Below, in pieces: positions 13,680 through 15,579 of a stretch of 15,579 nt of DNA. A program made the position numbers and the translations under genes. This stretch comes from Calditrichota bacterium (GTDB lineage Bacteria; Zhuqueibacterota; Zhuqueibacteria; Zhuqueibacterales; Geothermadaptataceae): the NCBI GenBank assembly GCA_008501545.1, contig QQUM01000335.1, positions 1 through 15,579 on the forward strand, given 5' to 3'. How positions within the stretch are numbered: position 1 is the first letter of the stretch; the number at the start of each line of letters is the position of its first letter. The notes below the pieces were generated by a model. The model did no database searches, was not told where the DNA came from, and saw nothing but the letters and a program-made list of their open reading frames with translations.

Positions 13680-14466
13680 TCCCGTCGACCTTGATTTCAA
13701 AATCATCTGCGTCCTGCCAGACGGGAAATTCGCGGCGGCAGTCTTGCAGAGTTTGCCAGGAGAGAGAATGTGTATAAACTCCATCGCACTCATAGTAATT
13801 CGCCACCAGGTTTCCGGCGGGCGAGATAATCGTGCTATCGCCTGTGTAAGGATAGCCATGCCCGTCAGTTCCAACACGGTTGACGCCAACCACGTAGGTC
13901 TGGTTTTCTATCGCGCGTACCGGGAGCAACGACTGCCAATAAAAGCTGCGTTTGGCCGGCCAATTAGCCACAAAAATCGCAACATCATATTCCAGTGATT
14001 TGTTGCGAATCCAGACGGGGAAACGCAAATCGTAGCAGACAAAGGGGCAAATTTTCCAGCCTGACACTTCAACAATGAGACGTTTTGTGCCCGCTGTGTA
14101 AGTCAGGTGTTCACGCGCCATGCGGAATAAATGGCGTTTATCGTAGGTGTGCAGTTCGCCCTGCGGTGTTGCCCAGAGCAGGCGGTTAAAATAAGCACCC
14201 TTTTCGTTGATAATAATGCTTCCGCATAGGTGAGATTGCAATTTCCGGGCGTTCTCCAGCAGCCAGGAAACGGTTTCACCCTGCATTGTTTCGGCGCATT
14301 TTCGCGCTTTCATTGTAAATCCGGTTGTAAACATTTCGGGCAGAACAACGAGTTCAGTTCCAGGTTCAATTTGCGCAAAAAACGCATCGAACATCTCGCG
14401 ATTCGCTGCAGCATTCTGCCAGTGCAACGAAGTTTGGACGATCGCGATTTTTAGATATTTATGCAT
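13669..14466 (-). CDS. Nitrilase-superfamily omega-amidase (YafV-like)
   Basis: This 265-residue cytosolic carbon-nitrogen hydrolase carries the Glu-Lys-Cys catalytic triad: E44 in VVLPEMFTTGF, K110 in YDKRHLF and C144 in PFVCYDLRFPVW, with the ANWPAKR segment (168-173) after it. The FTTGF and CYDLRFPVW forms match the YafV/NIT2-type omega-amidases, which hydrolyse 2-oxoglutaramate or 2-oxosuccinamate to 2-oxo acid and ammonia, acting in metabolite repair. A TTG at 14484 could add 6 residues; ATG 14466 fits the family start (KIAIVQ near the N-terminus), although its ribosome site is weak in either case. It precedes menC with an 11-bp overlap; the two are probably one operon, although no metabolic link between them is obvious. 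Confidence 0.85.
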   Translation of the reverse strand: MHKYLKIAIVQTSLHWQNAAANREMFDAFFAQIEPGTELVVLPEMFTTGFTMKARKCAETMQGETVSWLLENARKLQSHLCGSIIINEKGAYFNRLLWATPQGELHTYDKRHLFRMAREHLTYTAGTKRLIVEVSGWKICPFVCYDLRFPVWIRNKSLEYDVAIFVANWPAKRSFYWQSLLPVRAIENQTYVVGVNRVGTDGHGYPYTGDSTIISPAGNLVANYYECDGVYTHSLSWQTLQDCRREFPVWQDADDFEIKVDGNDN

Positions 14467-14583
14467 TTTCAGTTCACAATCCAACGATTAAACAGGATAC
14501 TTTTTACAAAAGTCACACGTTAAAAAGTCGAACGTCACAAGTCTTTAGTAAGCATTCTCACTTTCGACTTTGGACGTGCAACC

Positions 14584-14646
14584 TTCGACGTTCGAACGTT
14601 CGAACGTTCGAACGTTCAAACGTTCAAACGTTCAAACGTTCAAACG
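14584..14646. repeat. 8-bp tandem repeat TTCGAACG/TTCAAACG
   Basis: Three exact copies of TTCGAACG (14591-14614) and four of TTCAAACG (14615-14646) follow a 7-bp partial copy at 14584. The first unit type is wholly palindromic when concatenated; a single G-to-A change makes the second type asymmetric, and the variants are blocked by side rather than mixed. The array enters the 3' end of cdsA and provides its TGA stop (14642-14640). Confidence 0.95.
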
Positions 14647-15476
14647 TAAAAAAAAACCACATACTTCAAATACATATAAATCAGAGGTACTGCAAGTAAT
14701 TCGCTGTCGAATCGATCGAGAATACCGCCGTGGCCCGGCAGGAGAGATGAACTGTCTTTAACACTGGCGTCGCGTTTAAACAACGATTCGACCAGGTCAC
14801 TTAGCTGACCAAAAACACCGATGTGCACACCGATAATGATGGCGTGTATGAGCTCAAAATGTGTTTCAAACAATTGCTGAACGACCACTGCAGTCAGAAC
14901 CGCGCCAATGATGCCACCTACCGCTCCCTCAATTGTTTTGTTGGGGCTAACATTCGGCGCCAATTTATGTCGGCCAAAGTTTTTTCCAGCAAAATAGGCA
15001 AAGGTATCACAAATCCAGGTGGCGAGGAGCACGAGAAACACCCAGACAGCGCCTGTTTTTTCCGGCAGGTTGAAGGCCATCGGCAGCTGGCGCAAGGCAA
15101 GTAAAAACCCGTATAAAACGCCAATGTAAAGCGTTGTAGCAACCGCAGCAGAGAAATTGAAAAGGGAATTGTTCCGGGCACGTGTTAATTCATAGAGCAG
15201 CAAAAGAATGGCATAAAGTGCGAAAAATTCCAGTGCATAAAAAAAATTATGAAAATAGATTAAAAGGAATAGTACAGGGATGGAGCCAAGTGTCAGAACC
15301 GGATTTGGTTGCATCCCCTTTTGTTTTGTGAATTGAATAAACTCATGAGCTGCGAACAATGCCAGCAAGAGCATGAGTGCAAAAAAATACCAGCCGCCAA
15401 ACCACACACACGCAATGACAACCGGTCCCCCAATTACAGCAACAAGAATCCGCTTCGCAAGATTGCCCGAACCCAA
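14640..15476 (-). CDS. cdsA: Phosphatidate cytidylyltransferase
   Basis: This 278-residue inner-membrane enzyme makes CDP-diacylglycerol from phosphatidate and CTP, the branch point to the membrane phospholipids. It has about eight hydrophobic segments. The conserved [14 protein letters not shown] (171-184) and the family signature [11 protein letters not shown] followed by [11 protein letters not shown] (231-257), with its metal-binding acidic residues, leave little doubt. The length fits the family. The start is TTG at 15476, supported by an unusually strong AGGAGGAAGGAAA ribosome site; no ATG lies nearby. The C-terminus (FFYV) ends within an octamer tandem repeat. The 103 bp to the right edge (15477-15579) hold no gene I can support, so the upstream partner (often uppS in other genomes) is not visible. 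Confidence 0.93.
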   Translation of the reverse strand: MGSGNLAKRILVAVIGGPVVIACVWFGGWYFFALMLLLALFAAHEFIQFTKQKGMQPNPVLTLGSIPVLFLLIYFHNFFYALEFFALYAILLLLYELTRARNNSLFNFSAAVATTLYIGVLYGFLLALRQLPMAFNLPEKTGAVWVFLVLLATWICDTFAYFAGKNFGRHKLAPNVSPNKTIEGAVGGIIGAVLTAVVVQQLFETHFELIHAIIIGVHIGVFGQLSDLVESLFKRDASVKDSSSLLPGHGGILDRFDSELLAVPLIYMYLKYVVFFYV

Positions 15477-15579
15477 TTTCCTTCCTCCTCAAAAAGATTA
15501 ATTGCGGTGACGAATCAAGCTTTTTACAATTTTCAACAACGCCGGCTTTGGCTATAAACAATTCTATCCAATCTAACTC

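Noticed and set aside
14570..14761. 63-residue plus-strand ORF with FERSNV/TFKRSNV repeats
   Set aside because: The repeats are translation of the 8-bp DNA tandem repeat, and the rest is antisense to cdsA.
1..15579. CRISPR array or cas genes
   Set aside because: No regularly spaced 20-40 bp direct repeats with unique spacers; the only tandem repeat is the 8-bp array near 14.6 kb.

Overview
The window looks like a chromosomal segment of a Gram-negative bacterium of the FCB group (Bacteroidota, Ignavibacteriota, Calditrichota or the KSB1 lineages). The clues are a C-terminal type IX secretion (T9SS) sorting-domain remnant at the left end, a YfhO/flippase pair of the style common there, a menaquinone-type MenC, and many short palindromic interspersed repeats. 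No rRNA or marker gene fixes the phylum, so this is inference. The left 2.6 kb is visibly more AT-rich than the rest.

Region 1 (1-2640) reads as an integron-type gene-cassette segment with no integrase in view. Two attC-like recombination sites (317-447 and 1987-2113) delimit a 1.67-kb cassette. It carries a brnT/brnA toxin-antitoxin locus on the minus strand, whose toxin is interrupted by one in-frame amber codon, and an unknown small membrane protein on the plus strand. A T9SS sorting-domain fragment ends 3 bp before the first attC. A GNAT acetyltransferase resembling AAC(6')-I enzymes starts 19 bp after the second.

Region 2 (2712-8828) is ordinary chromosome: a DUF2784 membrane protein; a minus-strand pair made of a polysaccharide flippase and a large YfhO-type membrane protein, overlapping by 37 bp; a divergent NAD-type isocitrate dehydrogenase followed by a 115-bp terminal-inverted-repeat element; and a small unknown membrane protein.

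Region 3 (8802-11400) is a BlaI-family repressor followed by a BlaR1-like M56 metalloprotease. In place of the usual beta-lactam sensor, the protease carries two consecutive M23 (LytM) endopeptidase domains that keep their zinc ligands. A BlaI-type operator lies upstream of the repressor, and an 80-bp hairpin repeat sits between the two genes. The pair plausibly senses or remodels the cell wall.

Region 4 (11400-12560) is a gene-poor stretch with at least six separate palindromes or hairpins. It is followed by a small VapB-like antitoxin ORF whose C-terminus looks like the tail of a PIN toxin.

Region 5 (12564-15476, minus strand) holds cdsA (phospholipid synthesis, TTG start with a strong Shine-Dalgarno), an 8-bp tandem repeat that supplies the cdsA stop codon, an omega-amidase-like nitrilase, and menC, whose start overlaps the nitrilase end.
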